35,773 nt of DNA from a virus. Each line of letters begins with the position of its first letter. Position 1 is the first letter of the stretch. Positions 23,885-30,754 of the stretch are shown here, one piece after another. A model generated the notes under the pieces. It searched no databases. It was not told the DNA's origin and saw nothing but the letters and a program-made list of their open reading frames with translations. Where the stretch lies: positions 1-35,773 of IMG/VR virus record IMGVR_UViG_3300048597_000142; one strand, given 5' to 3'. A program made the position numbers and the translations under genes.

Positions 23885-25276
23885 ATGGCCCAGCAGATAA
23901 AACTTCGCGGCGACACCGACGCCAACTGGACGTCCGTCAACCCGGTGCTGGCTGACCGTGAACCGGGGTACGACGTCACCAACGGTGTGCTGAAGATCGG
24001 CGATGGGGTATCGGCGTGGACATCGCTGACGGGGATCTCTCTGGCGGGCGCGGTGATGAACTCCGACACGTCGACCGCCGACATGCTGTTCGTCATCGAC
24101 GAAGATGACATGACGACCAACTCGTCCACGAAGATCCCCACCCAGCAGTCGGTGAAGGCGTACGTGGACGCTTCAGTCACGGCCGGGTCCCCCGTCGTGG
24201 CGATCGCCACCTACTCATCCGGATGGCCGTCGCGTCCGACCGCTGACATCGTGTTCTGGGTGTCCGAGGATCCGCTCGCCACCACGCCAGGTGCGGCAAC
24301 CGGTGACGACGTCGTTGTTCTGCCGGCGCAGGTCACCACCCCGGCTGCGGTGTCGAACTCGACCACGGCGTACACGCTCGACGATGACGATGACGGCACG
24401 ACAAGCATCCACACGAACGCCAGCCTGGTCACGGTCACCGTCCCCACCGACGGCGCCGATGATCTCCGTAACGGGTTCCGTCATCGCATCTTCGCTGCCG
24501 GCGCTGCCGGCGTGCAGCTCGGGGTGTCCGGCATCACGCTGCTCGGTGCGTCTCCGTTCACCAAGATCGCTCAGAACGGCTACATGGACCTCGAGAAGAC
24601 GGCGTCGGCGAACACGTGGCTGGTGATGGGTGCCACGTTGGCGGGTGCGGCCGGGTTCGGTGGGGACACCTACACGTACGAAGAGGGCACGAACGGCGTC
24701 GACATCGGCACCGGCACCGGTGTCACAGCGGTCACGGCCAGCGCGCCAAAGTACTCGACGGCCGCGGCGTTCCACGGCTCGCTCGGCTACAACTGCATTG
24801 GGCAGCAGGCCCTGTTCTACGCCGCGCCAGCCGACGACTTCTCCGGATCGGTGTACGTCGAGCCGCACGTCAACGGTGCGTCGTCGTCCAACAGGATCAT
24901 CACGTTGCAGACCGCGGCGGACGCCGAGATCTGCGCCCTGCGTCTGCACAGCACGGCCGGCGTGATCTCGCTGGTGAACTCGGCGAACACGATCGCGGTG
25001 TCCGCCACCACCACCTGGGCAGTGAACGATCTCTTCCGGTTCGATTGGCAGGCCGACTACAACGACGGAGCCGACACGCTCGCCCTCTCGGTGCGCATCT
25101 TCAAGGGCGCCAACGTCGAAGGCACCACACCAGACGAGACGATCTCCAACACGTTCACGTCTGTGACCGCTCCGTGCACGAAGGTCCGGGTCGGTAACTA
25201 CAACACGGGCACCTGGGACTTCTACTTCGACACACTGCGCCTCAACGACGCCCTGGAATGGATTGGTCCGCTGTGA
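23885..25276 (+). CDS. Tail fibre / receptor-binding protein
   Basis: A 463-residue protein with AAAGGATG upstream. Residues 1-50 are the recurring phage fibre head: AQQIKLRGDTDANW, VLADREPGYDVTNGVLKIGDG and W-T-L, as in tropism-determinant and hyaluronidase-type tail proteins. At about 75-100 a second fibre motif follows (TKIPTQQSVKAYVDASV). Residues 110-250 are beta-rich. The last 200 residues look like a concanavalin-type jelly roll (YEEGTNGVDIGTGTG to FYFDTLRLND). This order (attachment, trimer stalk, lectin-like head) fits host recognition. Confidence 0.75.
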   Translation: MAQQIKLRGDTDANWTSVNPVLADREPGYDVTNGVLKIGDGVSAWTSLTGISLAGAVMNSDTSTADMLFVIDEDDMTTNSSTKIPTQQSVKAYVDASVTAGSPVVAIATYSSGWPSRPTADIVFWVSEDPLATTPGAATGDDVVVLPAQVTTPAAVSNSTTAYTLDDDDDGTTSIHTNASLVTVTVPTDGADDLRNGFRHRIFAAGAAGVQLGVSGITLLGASPFTKIAQNGYMDLEKTASANTWLVMGATLAGAAGFGGDTYTYEEGTNGVDIGTGTGVTAVTASAPKYSTAAAFHGSLGYNCIGQQALFYAAPADDFSGSVYVEPHVNGASSSNRIITLQTAADAEICALRLHSTAGVISLVNSANTIAVSATTTWAVNDLFRFDWQADYNDGADTLALSVRIFKGANVEGTTPDETISNTFTSVTAPCTKVRVGNYNTGTWDFYFDTLRLNDALEWIGPL

Positions 25277-26427
25277 CGAGAGTGAGCAAAGGCGGATGGC
25301 GCAAAGCCCTCCCAGCAGTCGAGGTCACACCCCGCGACGTCATCCAATGGCCGTACCAGTCGTACCACTACTGGAACATGCCCCTCGGCGCCGACGCCGA
25401 CCTCCAGCCGTGCGGGATGACAGCCCCGGCCATCTTCCGTGCCGAGCGAGACCTTCTGTTCATCGACCCCTCGGCACCCGAGCAGACGATCTACGCCCAC
25501 ACCGGCGGATGGAACACCACCCCGCGCTGCGACCAGACGACCGGCACCCCTCTCGCCAACCTGAACTCGTGGAACCCGTTGCCGATGACCGTGTTCACGC
25601 TCGGCGGTGACTGGGACGACAACAACCAGTGCACCTCGTTCCTGTCGCTCGACGGCAACGGCGACATCCGACGCACCGAGACGCAGCCGTTCGTGTTCTG
25701 CGGAGCAGGGGTCGCCTACTCACAGTTCTCCCGTTCCGGATATCAGGGCGGCTACATCGACCACCGAGCCGTCATGCCCGCCGAAGACGGAAACGGTGCA
25801 GGCGTCGAGGCCGCCGGGGTCGGCGGGTCTCACGGCGGTTCCGGGATCGAGGCGTTCGGCGGCAACATCCGACTCCGCCACATTGCTGAGAGCAAGATCG
25901 ATACAGCCCTCAAGATCGTGCTCAATACCGCAAGATGGCTGTCCACCGTCGACGCACAGTACCCGCGCTGGCCTGCTTGGCGTGTCGACGCCGGCTGGGC
26001 AAACTACGGCCAGTCTCGACCGGGAGGAACAGGCACCGCACCGGTCGGCATGAGGATGGGGTGTCTGCTGGCCCTCCCGCAATCGTTCAGCTTGGCGTCG
26101 CTCGACACCCCGGCCGGAGCGATGATCGCTGAGGCCCTCCAGACATATGGCGGCTACGTCTGCGACGGCGCCCAAGCGCAGGACGGGTTCTACCTCGGCG
26201 TCGAGTACGGCCCGCAGGGCGATGTCGAGACGACGTTCGCCGCGAAGTTCGGACACCAATTCCGGCAACGCAACGTCGACAACCCGACCGGCATCGCGCT
26301 CGACTTCTTCAACGACATGAAGACCGTCATCCAGAACCTGCATCTCGTCGCCGACAACAGCTCCACCAACATCGGCGGCTCCGGCACGCGCGTGGGGCCA
26401 ATGGCACTGGCATTGCCTGGCGAGTAG
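25273..26427 (+). CDS. Putative tail-tip protein, last gene of late region
   Basis: A 384-residue protein. I chose GTG 25273, which makes a GTGA overlap with the fibre gene; an ATG at 25258 would add five residues. It is soluble and aromatic-rich, with scattered Cys residues (about 47, 85, 120 and 142) and no repeat or membrane helix. Segments WPYQSYHYWNMPLGADADLQPCGM and FFNDMKTVIQNLHLVADNSS resemble uncharacterised actinophage tail proteins. The final position after two fibres suggests a receptor-binding or accessory spike role. Function not shown. Confidence 0.65.
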   Translation: MTRVSKGGWRKALPAVEVTPRDVIQWPYQSYHYWNMPLGADADLQPCGMTAPAIFRAERDLLFIDPSAPEQTIYAHTGGWNTTPRCDQTTGTPLANLNSWNPLPMTVFTLGGDWDDNNQCTSFLSLDGNGDIRRTETQPFVFCGAGVAYSQFSRSGYQGGYIDHRAVMPAEDGNGAGVEAAGVGGSHGGSGIEAFGGNIRLRHIAESKIDTALKIVLNTARWLSTVDAQYPRWPAWRVDAGWANYGQSRPGGTGTAPVGMRMGCLLALPQSFSLASLDTPAGAMIAEALQTYGGYVCDGAQAQDGFYLGVEYGPQGDVETTFAAKFGHQFRQRNVDNPTGIALDFFNDMKTVIQNLHLVADNSSTNIGGSGTRVGPMALALPGE

Positions 26428-26509
26428 CGACCGGACCTCGCTTCTTAGACCGACCATCCCAACGCTGTAGCGTCACCCGATCGGCCCCGCCGGTTCGTCT
26501 CCCACCCCT

Positions 26510-26550
26510 CCCGCCAGGGGATCGGTCGAGACGATCTGGCGGGGCCTTTT
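26510..26550 (+). terminator. Terminator of late operon
   Basis: CCCGCCAG at 26510-26517 pairs with CTGGCGGG at 26536-26543 over an 18-nt loop; GGCCTTTT follows. An alternative longer-range stem uses GGCCCCGCC at 26483-26491 with GGCGGGGCC at 26538-26546. Both end at the TTTT run 26547-26550, so transcription from the tail genes should stop here. Confidence 0.75.
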
Positions 26551-26563
26551 CGCGTTCGCCGGT

Positions 26564-26678
26564 ATATCTGCTGGCATATCTGCACTGCCTGATTCCGCCG
26601 GTCGGCCGCGCGACGGCGTGCAACTTCGTGCAACGATATGGCGTGTCCAGCGGTGTCCGGTGGCGTAAACCACCTGCT
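26564..26678. other. Candidate phage attachment site (attP)
   Basis: Three pairs of direct repeats are spaced by 10-12 bp: ATATCTGC (26564, 26576), CGTGCAAC (26617, 26627) and GTGTCC (26643, 26653). They resemble arm-type integrase binding sites. GGTGG at 26659-26663 and CCACC at 26670-26674 flank a 6-bp centre, as in tyrosine recombinase core sites. No tRNA 3' end is recognisable here, so the core is a guess. Confidence 0.4.
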
Positions 26679-26731
26679 CACGCCCACTGGTGCCAACCGA
26701 GAGCACTATGACACGGTAGGAGTCTCCCGCC

Positions 26732-26766
26732 GACCCTCCTCGCCCTTCGGGGTGGGGAGGGTCTTT
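26732..26766 (+). terminator. Rightward terminator before integrase stop
   Basis: A 14-bp stem (26732-26745 with 26750-26763, two G-T pairs) with a TTCG tetraloop and TTTC after it. The T-run is on the + strand, so it should stop rightward transcripts before they run antisense into the integrase. The hairpin may also end integrase mRNA, but without a T-run on that strand. Confidence 0.8.
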
Positions 26767-26774
26767 CGTCGTTC

Positions 26775-27566
26775 TCAGGCGGTCATCGATGCGACGACAT
26801 CGGTCGACCTCGACCTGGACCACCGGGTGTAGATCGCCGTGGTGGTCGGCGAGGAGTGCCCGAGCAGCTCCTGCACCATGCGAAGGTCGTTCCCGGATGC
26901 TTCGTAGGCAGCGGTGGCGAACCAGTGCCGGAGCTGGTGGGCCGATGCCCGGATGCCGCATTCCGTGAGGTGTCGGCGGATGGCGTGGGAGACCTGCCAC
27001 GGCTCGAGACCGAACACCGACCCGTACGCCGGCCGTCGCAGCGCGCCGAGCGACGCCCGGACCAGTGGATGCACCGGCATCACCCGGTCCTTGCCGCCCT
27101 TGCCGTGCACGAGCATCATGTCGCCGTTGATGTCCTCGACGTTGAGGTGGGCGATCTCGGCGCACCGCAACCCGTCGAACGCCGCCAGGTGCAACATTGC
27201 GGTCAGCTCCGGTGACGTCGACTGCCGGAGGGCGTAGCGGAGCTCGTCGGTGCCAATCGGCCGTGGGAGCCCCGCACGGACCTTCGGACGGTCGATGCGC
27301 GCCGTCGGGTCGATGTCGACGAGGTCCTCACGGATCGCCCACCGGAAGAACGCCGAGATGTGCGAGATGTCGGTGTAGCGGGTGCGTGCCGTCACCGTCC
27401 GAGAGTCCAGCCAGGTCTCGACGTCCTCGGTCGTGACGTCGATCAGCTCGACGCCGGCGTGGGCGCTCAGGCGCCGTGCGACGCTGGTGCGCTTCTCGAT
27501 GGTTCCGTCGACGAGACCGCGCCGACGCATCGATCGAGCCCACGCCACCACCGGATCCCCGCCCAT
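26775..27566 (-). CDS. int: Tyrosine recombinase (integrase)
   Basis: A 263-residue site-specific recombinase, leftward. Residues 1-95 are the SAM-like core-binding domain (DPVVAWARSMRRRGLVDGTI to FFRWAIREDLVDIDP). The catalytic domain carries R134 (FDGLRCAEI), K157 or K159 (HGKGGKD), H210-x2-R213 (SAHQLRH), H237 (LLGHSS) and the nucleophile Y246 (AIYTRW). I start at ATG 27566 because the frame extended to 27698 would overlap the repressor by 86 bp and adds low-complexity sequence. It integrates and excises the prophage, probably at the site just downstream. There is no long N-terminal arm-binding domain, so arm binding may be weak or absent. Confidence 0.92.
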   Translation of the reverse strand: MGGDPVVAWARSMRRRGLVDGTIEKRTSVARRLSAHAGVELIDVTTEDVETWLDSRTVTARTRYTDISHISAFFRWAIREDLVDIDPTARIDRPKVRAGLPRPIGTDELRYALRQSTSPELTAMLHLAAFDGLRCAEIAHLNVEDINGDMMLVHGKGGKDRVMPVHPLVRASLGALRRPAYGSVFGLEPWQVSHAIRRHLTECGIRASAHQLRHWFATAAYEASGNDLRMVQELLGHSSPTTTAIYTRWSRSRSTDVVASMTA

Positions 27567-27612
27567 GGGAGCAAGGTAGTGAACATCTGGCAGGACATCA
27601 GTCAAGACTTCC

Positions 27613-27915
27613 TCACGCTGCGACGGCCGCGGTGTTGGCGAACAGCTCGAGTTGGTCGATCTCCGCTGAGAAGCATCTACTTCTGAGATCGGGGTCATCC
27701 CCGTGGATCAACCACGAGACGGGCACGCCGGTGGCTGTGGCCCACTTCGTGATCGCCTTCACCGGGATGTCTGTGTGATCGTTCTCGTAGTTGCTGATGG
27801 TGCCTCGCGACGCGCCGATGATTGTCGCCATCTGCTCTGAGCCGATCCCCGCCTGACTGCGCGCCTTGCGCAGCCGATCACCCAACGTCCAAACCGGGGT
27901 GATGATGTCTGTCAT
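27613..27915 (-). CDS. XRE-type repressor (likely immunity repressor)
   Basis: A 100-residue protein starting at ATG 27915. Residues 10-70 form a Cro/C1-type HTH: LGDRLRKARSQAGIGSEQMA then GASRGTISNYEND with the recognition helix near 36-46, and ITKWATATGVPVSWLIHG. The C-terminal 25 residues are short, with no LexA-like protease domain, so it is unlikely to be cleaved by RecA; induction may work through another signal. It lies leftward with the integrase and faces the early operon across operator-like repeats. Its mRNA is probably leaderless (the -10 ends 7 nt before ATG). Confidence 0.88.
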   Translation of the reverse strand: MTDIITPVWTLGDRLRKARSQAGIGSEQMATIIGASRGTISNYENDHTDIPVKAITKWATATGVPVSWLIHGDDPDLRSRCFSAEIDQLELFANTAAVAA

Positions 27916-27922
27916 GCGCCCC

Positions 27923-27951
27923 AGTATGCACAACGTTACGCATAACGTCAA
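27923..27951 (-). promoter_or_regulatory. Repressor promoter, leaderless
   Basis: On the minus strand TTGACG (27951-27946), a 17-bp spacer and CATACT (27928-27923) are followed after 7 nt by the ATG of the repressor. The predicted start of transcription falls on or next to the A of ATG. The spacer contains the operator palindrome, which suggests autoregulation. Confidence 0.75.
27927..27948. promoter_or_regulatory. Operator-like palindrome and half-site
   Basis: ACGTTA at 27933-27938 and TAACGT at 27943-27948 form a perfect inverted repeat over CGCA. The overlapping TGCACAACGT at 27927-27936 recurs inverted at 28016-28025 in the opposing promoter. Both lie between or on promoter elements, so they are likely binding sites of the XRE repressor. 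A further inverted repeat, TGGGGG/CCCCCA at 27956-27973, lies midway between the promoters. Confidence 0.65.
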
Positions 27952-28000
27952 CGCTTGGGGGAACATACCCCCAGCTAGACATGCGAAATAAGATTGACTA

Positions 28001-28029
28001 TTGACATGGCGCTGTACGTTGTGCAGTCT
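28001..28029 (+). promoter_or_regulatory. Early operon promoter, leaderless
   Basis: TTGACA at 28001-28006, a 17-bp spacer and CAGTCT at 28024-28029, with the ATG of the first early gene 8 nt later, so the mRNA would be leaderless. ACGTTGTGCA (28016-28025) sits at the same distance from the -35 as in the repressor promoter. The -10 is weak, so activation or release by another protein is possible. A 12-bp palindrome (TGACATATGTCA, 28032-28043) covers the start codon. Confidence 0.65.
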
Positions 28030-28037
28030 GTTGACAT

Positions 28038-28220
28038 ATGTCAGACCTCGTCTCCACCGCTTGGGCAGCCCAAGCACTGGGCGTGCACTCCGCAACGATC
28101 CGCCGAATGGTCGATCGTGGGCAGTTGACGCCAGCCACGAAACTGCCTGGCCTACGTGGCGGGTACATGTTCCACCAAGCGGACATCATCCGCGCCGCCA
28201 CGAAGCGGGCCGCAGCGTGA
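28038..28220 (+). CDS. Small HTH protein, excisionase/Cro-like
   Basis: A 60-residue protein, the first gene of the early operon. Residues 5-30 form a MerR/excisionase-type winged helix start (VSTAWAAQALGVHSATIRRMVDRGQL), followed by a short wing (LRGGYMFHQADI) and a basic tail. Proteins of this type either bend DNA for excision or bind the operator to switch development. Position opposite the repressor suits both. The first bases (ATG-TCA-GAC) resemble those of the repressor gene (ATG-ACA-GAC). Confidence 0.75.
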   Translation: MSDLVSTAWAAQALGVHSATIRRMVDRGQLTPATKLPGLRGGYMFHQADIIRAATKRAAA

Positions 28221-28720
28221 CCCGGCGCACCGTGATCACCGAGGGACGGCACTACGCCATCGACCTCGAGTCGGGATGCTGGAACTGGCTGCTGTCGCTG
28301 ACCCGTGACGGGTACGGCCGGTCCGCCCACGGCGTGCCGGCGCACCGCCGCTCGTTCGTCGAGTCCGGCGGCGAGCTGCTCCCCGGTCAGCCGCTCGACC
28401 ATCTGTGCCGGAACCGGCGCTGCGTCAACCCGGCCCACCTGGAGCCGGTCACGATCGCCGAGAACACCCGCCGCTCACTCGAAGCGCGTGGCCTCGTCGA
28501 CCGTGAGACCTGCCCGCACGGTCACTCGATGGCCGACGCCTACGTGCACCCCGAGACCGGCAAACGGTCCTGCCGTGAGTGCCGCCGAGGTTGGGCCCTG
28601 AACTGGCACCACAAGAACGCCGGCCGCCCCGTCGGCACCCGTCACCTCAGCATCGTCCCGCCGATCGAAGCCGACCCGACCCCAGCCCACGGTCTCGAGC
28701 GTCCGGTGGTGGCGTCGTGA
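28217..28720 (+). CDS. HNH endonuclease with zinc ribbon
   Basis: A 167-residue protein from GTG in a GTGA overlap. Residues 15-80 match HNH_3: GCWNW at 20-24, an HR pair at 43-44, LDHLCRNRRCVNPAHLEPVT with D61-H62, C64, N71 and H74. Residues 97-125 form a second zinc element (C99-H-x-H...C119-x2-C122). Free-standing HNH_3 nucleases are frequent in actinophages and often act as homing endonucleases. In an operon without introns it may nick competing or host DNA. A longer frame reaching upstream to 28001 would cover the whole previous gene and is rejected. Confidence 0.85.
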   Translation: MTRRTVITEGRHYAIDLESGCWNWLLSLTRDGYGRSAHGVPAHRRSFVESGGELLPGQPLDHLCRNRRCVNPAHLEPVTIAENTRRSLEARGLVDRETCPHGHSMADAYVHPETGKRSCRECRRGWALNWHHKNAGRPVGTRHLSIVPPIEADPTPAHGLERPVVAS

Positions 28721-28830
28721 TCGTCGTCCCGTGCGCGTCGGTGGTCGCGGTGTGCTGGCTGCTGGCGTGGCGGCTCAATCGGCCGAACAGATCGTCAATG
28801 AAGCATTCCCAGAAGGAGTCAACGTCATGA
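28717..28830 (+). CDS. 37-residue membrane peptide
   Basis: It starts at GTG in a GTGA overlap and ends in an ATGA overlap. Residues 1-18 are hydrophobic (IVVPCASVVAVCWLLAW) followed by a basic-polar tail, so it is probably a single-pass membrane peptide. The 3' half carries the ribosome site for the next gene, so it may also serve translational coupling. No family known to me. Confidence 0.5.
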   Translation: MIVVPCASVVAVCWLLAWRLNRPNRSSMKHSQKESTS

Positions 28831-29549
28831 AGAGGTCTTTGATCGCTGCGCTCGTGCTGGCCGGGGTCGTCTGGTACGCCCCCGGCGCAGTGAGCGCCCA
28901 CACACCGGTCGTCACCGGGCAGGCCGTCTGCCAGGACGACGGCACGTACCGGGTCAACTGGACAGCAACGTCGGACGTTGACCGCGACAAGGAATGGCGG
29001 CTCGACCTCGGGATCGGCCAGACGCCTTGGCAGGCCGACGAAGTCCCGTTCAAGTGGTCGACGATCTCACCGGGAACTTCGACGGTCGCGGTCGTCAACA
29101 TCCGAGCCGACTTCCGCCCGGACGGCCCGACCGACGTGACCGCCAAGGGAACCGTCCCGCTCGCCGGGGACTGCGTCGCACCGACCACGACCACCCCGCC
29201 CACGACAACCCCGCCGACCACGGTCCCCGAGACCACAGTCCCGGTCACGACGACACCGATCGGTGACGTCTGCCATCTCAACGGCTCCACCGACACCATC
29301 CCCAAGGGCGGGTTCGTGTTCTACGACTCCAGCAACGACCCTCGCGCCGTCGGCACACACTCGATCAGCGGCATCCCGTGCGGACCGGCCGCGGCGACAG
29401 GCACCACGTCACCGACCGGGCCGCCACCAGACGCCGTCTCCTCTCCGGCACTTCCCGCCACCGGAGGGGAGACCGGCTGGATCGCCCTCGTCGCGCTCGT
29501 CACCCTGCTGACCGGCATCAGCGTCGTCGCGACAGTCCGGAGGGCCTGA
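28827..29549 (+). CDS. Secreted LPXTG (sortase-anchored) surface protein
   Basis: A 240-residue protein with a ribosome site GGAG upstream and ATGA overlap. It has a signal peptide at residues 1-24 (KR then hydrophobic, AVSA at the cleavage site), an extracellular domain of about 25-117 with Cys35 and Cys116, a Thr/Pro linker at 119-144, a second small domain with Cys149 and Cys185, another Pro-rich stretch, then LPATG at 209-213, a membrane helix at 217-236 and a basic tail VRRA. This is the full layout of a sortase-anchored wall protein in Gram-positive bacteria. No sortase is encoded, so it would use the host's. It may alter the infected cell's surface, for example by blocking further phages. 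Confidence 0.85.
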   Translation: MKRSLIAALVLAGVVWYAPGAVSAHTPVVTGQAVCQDDGTYRVNWTATSDVDRDKEWRLDLGIGQTPWQADEVPFKWSTISPGTSTVAVVNIRADFRPDGPTDVTAKGTVPLAGDCVAPTTTTPPTTTPPTTVPETTVPVTTTPIGDVCHLNGSTDTIPKGGFVFYDSSNDPRAVGTHSISGIPCGPAAATGTTSPTGPPPDAVSSPALPATGGETGWIALVALVTLLTGISVVATVRRA

Positions 29550-29854
29550 TGGGCCGCCGCTTCGAGCTCCCCGAGCCCCGCCACTCCCATGTCGGCAACG
29601 TGATCGAGCTCCGCCCCCGGATCAAACCCCGTCACCCGTCGCTACATCCGGTCCAGATCACGATGTTCGACCAGGACGACCCCGAGGTTCATGCCGCTGA
29701 CCGGTGCGTCGTGCTCACCGCACTCGAAGCGCAGTCGATCGCCGGTGTGCTCCGCCACGCCCGCGGACACTGCCCAAGTCCCGGCGCGCTGGACGAGGCG
29801 CTCGAACTGCTCGCGATGGCCTCCGGTCGTATCACCCGAGGAGACGCATCGTGA
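29549..29854 (+). CDS. Hypothetical soluble protein (101 aa)
   Basis: It starts in a TGATG overlap with the surface protein gene. The N-terminal 45 residues are basic and proline-rich (RRFELPEPRHSHVGNVIELRPR), the C-terminal half is helical (LTALEAQSIAGVLRHARGH and ALDEALELLAMASGRI). There is no membrane segment. It is placed between membrane proteins. A ribosome site for the next gene (GAGGAG) lies in its last codons. No function recognised. Confidence 0.7.
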   Translation: MGRRFELPEPRHSHVGNVIELRPRIKPRHPSLHPVQITMFDQDDPEVHAADRCVVLTALEAQSIAGVLRHARGHCPSPGALDEALELLAMASGRITRGDAS

Positions 29855-30024
29855 CCGCCGTCAAGGCCGTCGTCGGTGCCGTCGTCTCCGGGGTCGGTGT
29901 GTGGACGCTCGCTGATCTCCCGATCGTGAACCCGTTGCCGGCGATCGCCCTCGGCTGGGTGCTGCTCCTCCTCGGCCTGGCGATCCTCGCCCCGGCGCTC
30001 GTCGACCTGCTGGGGGAGCGATGA
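29851..30024 (+). CDS. Small membrane protein (57 aa)
   Basis: GTG start in a GTGA overlap with GAGGAG upstream. Two hydrophobic segments are seen: residues 6-20 (AVVGAVVSGVGVWTL) and 30-51 (PAIALGWVLLLLGLAILAPALV), with the end DLLGER. It is probably a two-helix membrane protein. It belongs to the run of small membrane proteins 28717-30400. The family is unknown to me. Confidence 0.65.
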   Translation: MTAVKAVVGAVVSGVGVWTLADLPIVNPLPAIALGWVLLLLGLAILAPALVDLLGER

Positions 30025-30260
30025 CCCTCCTGCTGATCATCGCGGTCATCGTCATCGTGCCGTGGGTCGCGGTGGTCGCTCTCGTGTTGTCGGTGTTGCG
30101 TCATGCAGCGTTCGTTGGCGCCCGCATCGATGCCATCGCCACACCTCCGGCGAGCGCCAGGCCGTGCCCGCTGTGCAAGGGCGACGACATCCTCGTCGAC
30201 CCGGACGGCATCTCGTTGTGTGTGGCCTGCCACTGCTCGGCCCTGCCGGCACGGTCATGA
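30021..30260 (+). CDS. Membrane protein with cytoplasmic zinc ribbon (79 aa)
   Basis: ATGA overlap start. Residues 2-28 are strongly hydrophobic (LLLIIAVIVIVPWVAVVALVLSVL). After a short linker, CPLC near 49-52 and CVAC near 67-70 form a likely zinc ribbon. Its combination of a membrane anchor and a zinc ribbon suggests a membrane-tethered binding role. No match to a known family is claimed. Confidence 0.65.
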   Translation: MTLLLIIAVIVIVPWVAVVALVLSVLRHAAFVGARIDAIATPPASARPCPLCKGDDILVDPDGISLCVACHCSALPARS

Positions 30261-30400
30261 GCGACGGCATGTACCTCCTGCTCGCTGCGACGGTCGCGGT
30301 GGTGTTCGTCGTCGCTGTGTTGGCGTCGAACCCGGAGGGCCGCAACCCGCACGTGAACGCCCGCCGCCAGCGCCGCTGGTGGACCCGCGACCACGACTGA
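30257..30400 (+). CDS. Small membrane protein (47 aa)
   Basis: ATGA overlap start. It has one membrane helix (residues 5-23) and a basic, Trp-containing C-terminus (NARRQRRWWTRDHD). It ends the run of small membrane proteins; the next gene starts after a 36-nt gap with its own ribosome site. No function recognised. Confidence 0.6.
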   Translation: MSDGMYLLLAATVAVVFVVAVLASNPEGRNPHVNARRQRRWWTRDHD

Positions 30401-30436
30401 ATCCGAATCAATCCACATCCAAGAAGGGGAGTGCTC

Positions 30437-30754
30437 ATGGGAGCAACAGATACGTCACCGGCGGGCCAGTTCTCGGACTGGCTCGCTGAACACCGCTCCG
30501 GCAGTCTCGATGACGAGCTGACCGCCGCGCTGGTCGAGCTCGCCGAGAAGGTCGTGCTCGAAGGCAAGGCAGGAACGCTCACGTTGAAGCTGTCGCTGTC
30601 GGAGAAGGGCGGCGGAGTGATCGTCGCTCACGAGGTCAAGGTCACCGCCCCACGCGTGAAGACCGAAGCGTTCTACTTCCTCACCCCCGATGGCGGCCTG
30701 TCCCGCCGCGATCCGAACCAACCGCTACTGCCCGGAATGGAGACCACCCGATGA
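30437..30754 (+). CDS. Conserved early protein beside DUF2303 gene
   Basis: A 105-residue protein. ATG 30437 is chosen over an upstream GTG at 30431 because AGGGGAG (30425-30431) lies at the right distance. The N-terminus and middle are helical (FSDWLAEHRSGSLDDELTAALVELAEKV), followed by strands (TLTLKLSLSEKGGGVIVAHEVKV) and the ending LTPDGGLSRRDPNQPLLPGM. This gene is commonly found just before DUF2303 genes in phages. The role is unknown; the ATGA overlap suggests the two work together. Confidence 0.7.
   Translation: MGATDTSPAGQFSDWLAEHRSGSLDDELTAALVELAEKVVLEGKAGTLTLKLSLSEKGGGVIVAHEVKVTAPRVKTEAFYFLTPDGGLSRRDPNQPLLPGMETTR

Larger units (their letters stand above)
26428..26774. other. Intergenic region with terminators and candidate attP
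   Basis: This 347-bp region lies between the last rightward tail gene and the stop of the leftward integrase. It holds a terminator at 26510-26550, three pairs of short direct repeats, an inverted repeat around a 6-bp centre, and a second strong terminator at 26732-26766. No reading frame of useful size is seen. This is the expected place for attP next to the integrase. Confidence 0.8.

Noticed and set aside
20670-26427. Diversity-generating retroelement on the fibre genes
   Set aside because: No reverse transcriptase and no template/variable repeat pair could be seen.
27567-27698. Longer integrase start at 27698
   Set aside because: The extra 44 residues are low-complexity and overlap the repressor gene by 86 bp; the domain begins right after ATG 27566.
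28001-28216. Upstream extension of the HNH gene to ATG 28001
   Set aside because: It would cover the whole small HTH gene and the promoter; GTG 28217 gives the usual GTGA overlap and the domain starts there.
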